Assembly (NCBI GenBank): GCA_011391455.1
Contig: JAABQN010000004.1
Span: 1 to 23,507, forward strand
Direction of reading: 5' to 3'
From: Nitrospiraceae bacterium
Lineage (GTDB): Bacteria; Nitrospirota; Nitrospiria; Nitrospirales; Nitrospiraceae
DNA length: 23,507 nucleotides
Shown here: positions 23,210 to 23,507 of the stretch, piece after piece
Layout of the letters: each line of letters opens with the position of its first letter
Position numbering within the stretch: position 1 is the stretch's first letter
The notes under the pieces: generated by a model
Seen by the model: only the letters and a program-made list of their open reading frames with translations
The model's database searches: none
What the model was told of the DNA's origin: nothing
Position numbers and translations under genes: made by a program

Positions 23210-23507
23210 ATGAGTACACCGCGTAAGCAGAAGAAAAAAATAGTCAAGCCGGCGCGAAGGGACAGTCGTGCCTCCGCGGACGCGGCTGCCACCCCGTCGA
23301 TCTTCGGCGGCTCATTGCTGTCGCTCGAATCGCGCATCATGTTCGACGGGGCTGCTGTAGCCACCGCCAGCATCGTGACTACCGAACAAACCGCCCAAAA
23401 CCAGGCTGAGGATTCCTTCTCGGCTGGCGACGCGACAGCCGATGCACCAACCGGAGAACCTTCCGCTACTGCTGATCAGGCTCTTCTCGATGCCCTGGAG
23501 TCACTTG
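23210..23507 (+). CDS. N-terminus of a large surface protein with an LExRxMFDGA motif (partial)
   Basis: Runs off the right edge; 99 residues are visible from ATG 23210. An ATG five bases earlier stops at once, and an in-frame stop lies 15 bases upstream of the chosen start. There is no conventional signal peptide. Instead the very basic N-terminus (MSTPRKQKKKIVKPARR) leads into IFGGSLLSLESRIMFDGAAVATA. This is the LEPRxMFDGA-type motif seen near the start of very large repetitive adhesin-like proteins (with cadherin-like, Ig-like or VCBS repeats). The following sequence is Ala/Asp/Glu/Thr-rich linker (QAEDSFSAGDATADAPTGEPSATAD). No strong Shine-Dalgarno is visible. A consensus sigma-54 promoter lies upstream. 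I infer that it is the substrate of the adjacent export genes. Confidence 0.8.
   Translation, partial: MSTPRKQKKKIVKPARRDSRASADAAATPSIFGGSLLSLESRIMFDGAAVATASIVTTEQTAQNQAEDSFSAGDATADAPTGEPSATADQALLDALESL

Noticed and set aside
1..23507. tRNA, rRNA, CRISPR array, transposase or integrase
   Set aside because: None recognised on either strand by reading; no evenly spaced identical repeats of CRISPR length.

Overview
The window looks like a chromosomal segment of a moderately GC-rich Gram-negative-type bacterium: outer-membrane lipoproteins, a TolC-family protein and secreted proteins are all present. The gene mix best fits a Nitrospira-like (Nitrospirota) genome. It combines a BcsA/BcsS pair, a DUF3467 protein, a hydrazine-synthase-alpha-like c-type haem protein, and short-period intergenic repeats plus a '...GGATGCTGAAAAAGTC...' palindromic element of a kind I associate with that genus. 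This assignment is inference from gene content and memory, not from a marker gene.

Layout. 1-177 (+): C-terminus of a CorA-type Mg transporter. 212-784 (+): secreted DUF1566/Lcl_C protein. 817-3275 (-): leuC, leuD and a coupled small membrane protein, with a period-7 repeat between leuC and leuD. 3444-3514: hexanucleotide repeat in inverted arms. 3531-4001 (+): MEKHLA-domain protein. 4002-4228: long palindromic intergenic element. 4229-7337 (-): bcsS and bcsA (cellulose synthase with two PilZ-like regions). 7572-8192 (-): paired-CBS protein. 8280-8492 (-): DUF1653 protein. 8550-10788 (-): a lipoprotein with a C-terminal CxxCH haem site, resembling hydrazine synthase alpha and split by an apparent frameshift near 9555. 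10966-12357 (+): a dihydrolipoamide-dehydrogenase/mercuric-reductase-like flavoenzyme. 12446-13101 (+): a small membrane protein overlapping a lipoprotein gene. 13378-13731 (+): a secreted Lys/Met/Glu-rich coiled-coil protein with a strong terminator. 13906-14679 (+): exonuclease III. 14770-14940 (-): a 56-residue zinc-ribbon protein. 15053-16327 (+): HI0933/BaiN-type flavoprotein. 16403-16765 (-): DUF3467 protein.

The most interesting part is 17210-23507 (+). Four tightly coupled genes encode a TolC-like outer-membrane lipoprotein, a short periplasmic adaptor, an adaptor with an N-terminal GAF-like cytoplasmic domain, and a fusion of a PqqD-like segment, an M50/S2P-type membrane metalloprotease and a HlyD-like adaptor. 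No ABC or RND pump gene is among them. About 180 bp downstream, behind a textbook sigma-54 promoter (TGGCAC-N5-TTGCA), starts a gene running off the window. Its N-terminus carries the 'SLESRIMFDGAA' motif typical of very large repetitive surface proteins. I infer a dedicated export (and possibly proteolytic processing) machine for a giant adhesin-like protein. With the c-di-GMP-type PilZ-containing cellulose synthase, this suggests a biofilm/surface theme. No tRNA, rRNA, CRISPR array, transposase or phage gene was seen.
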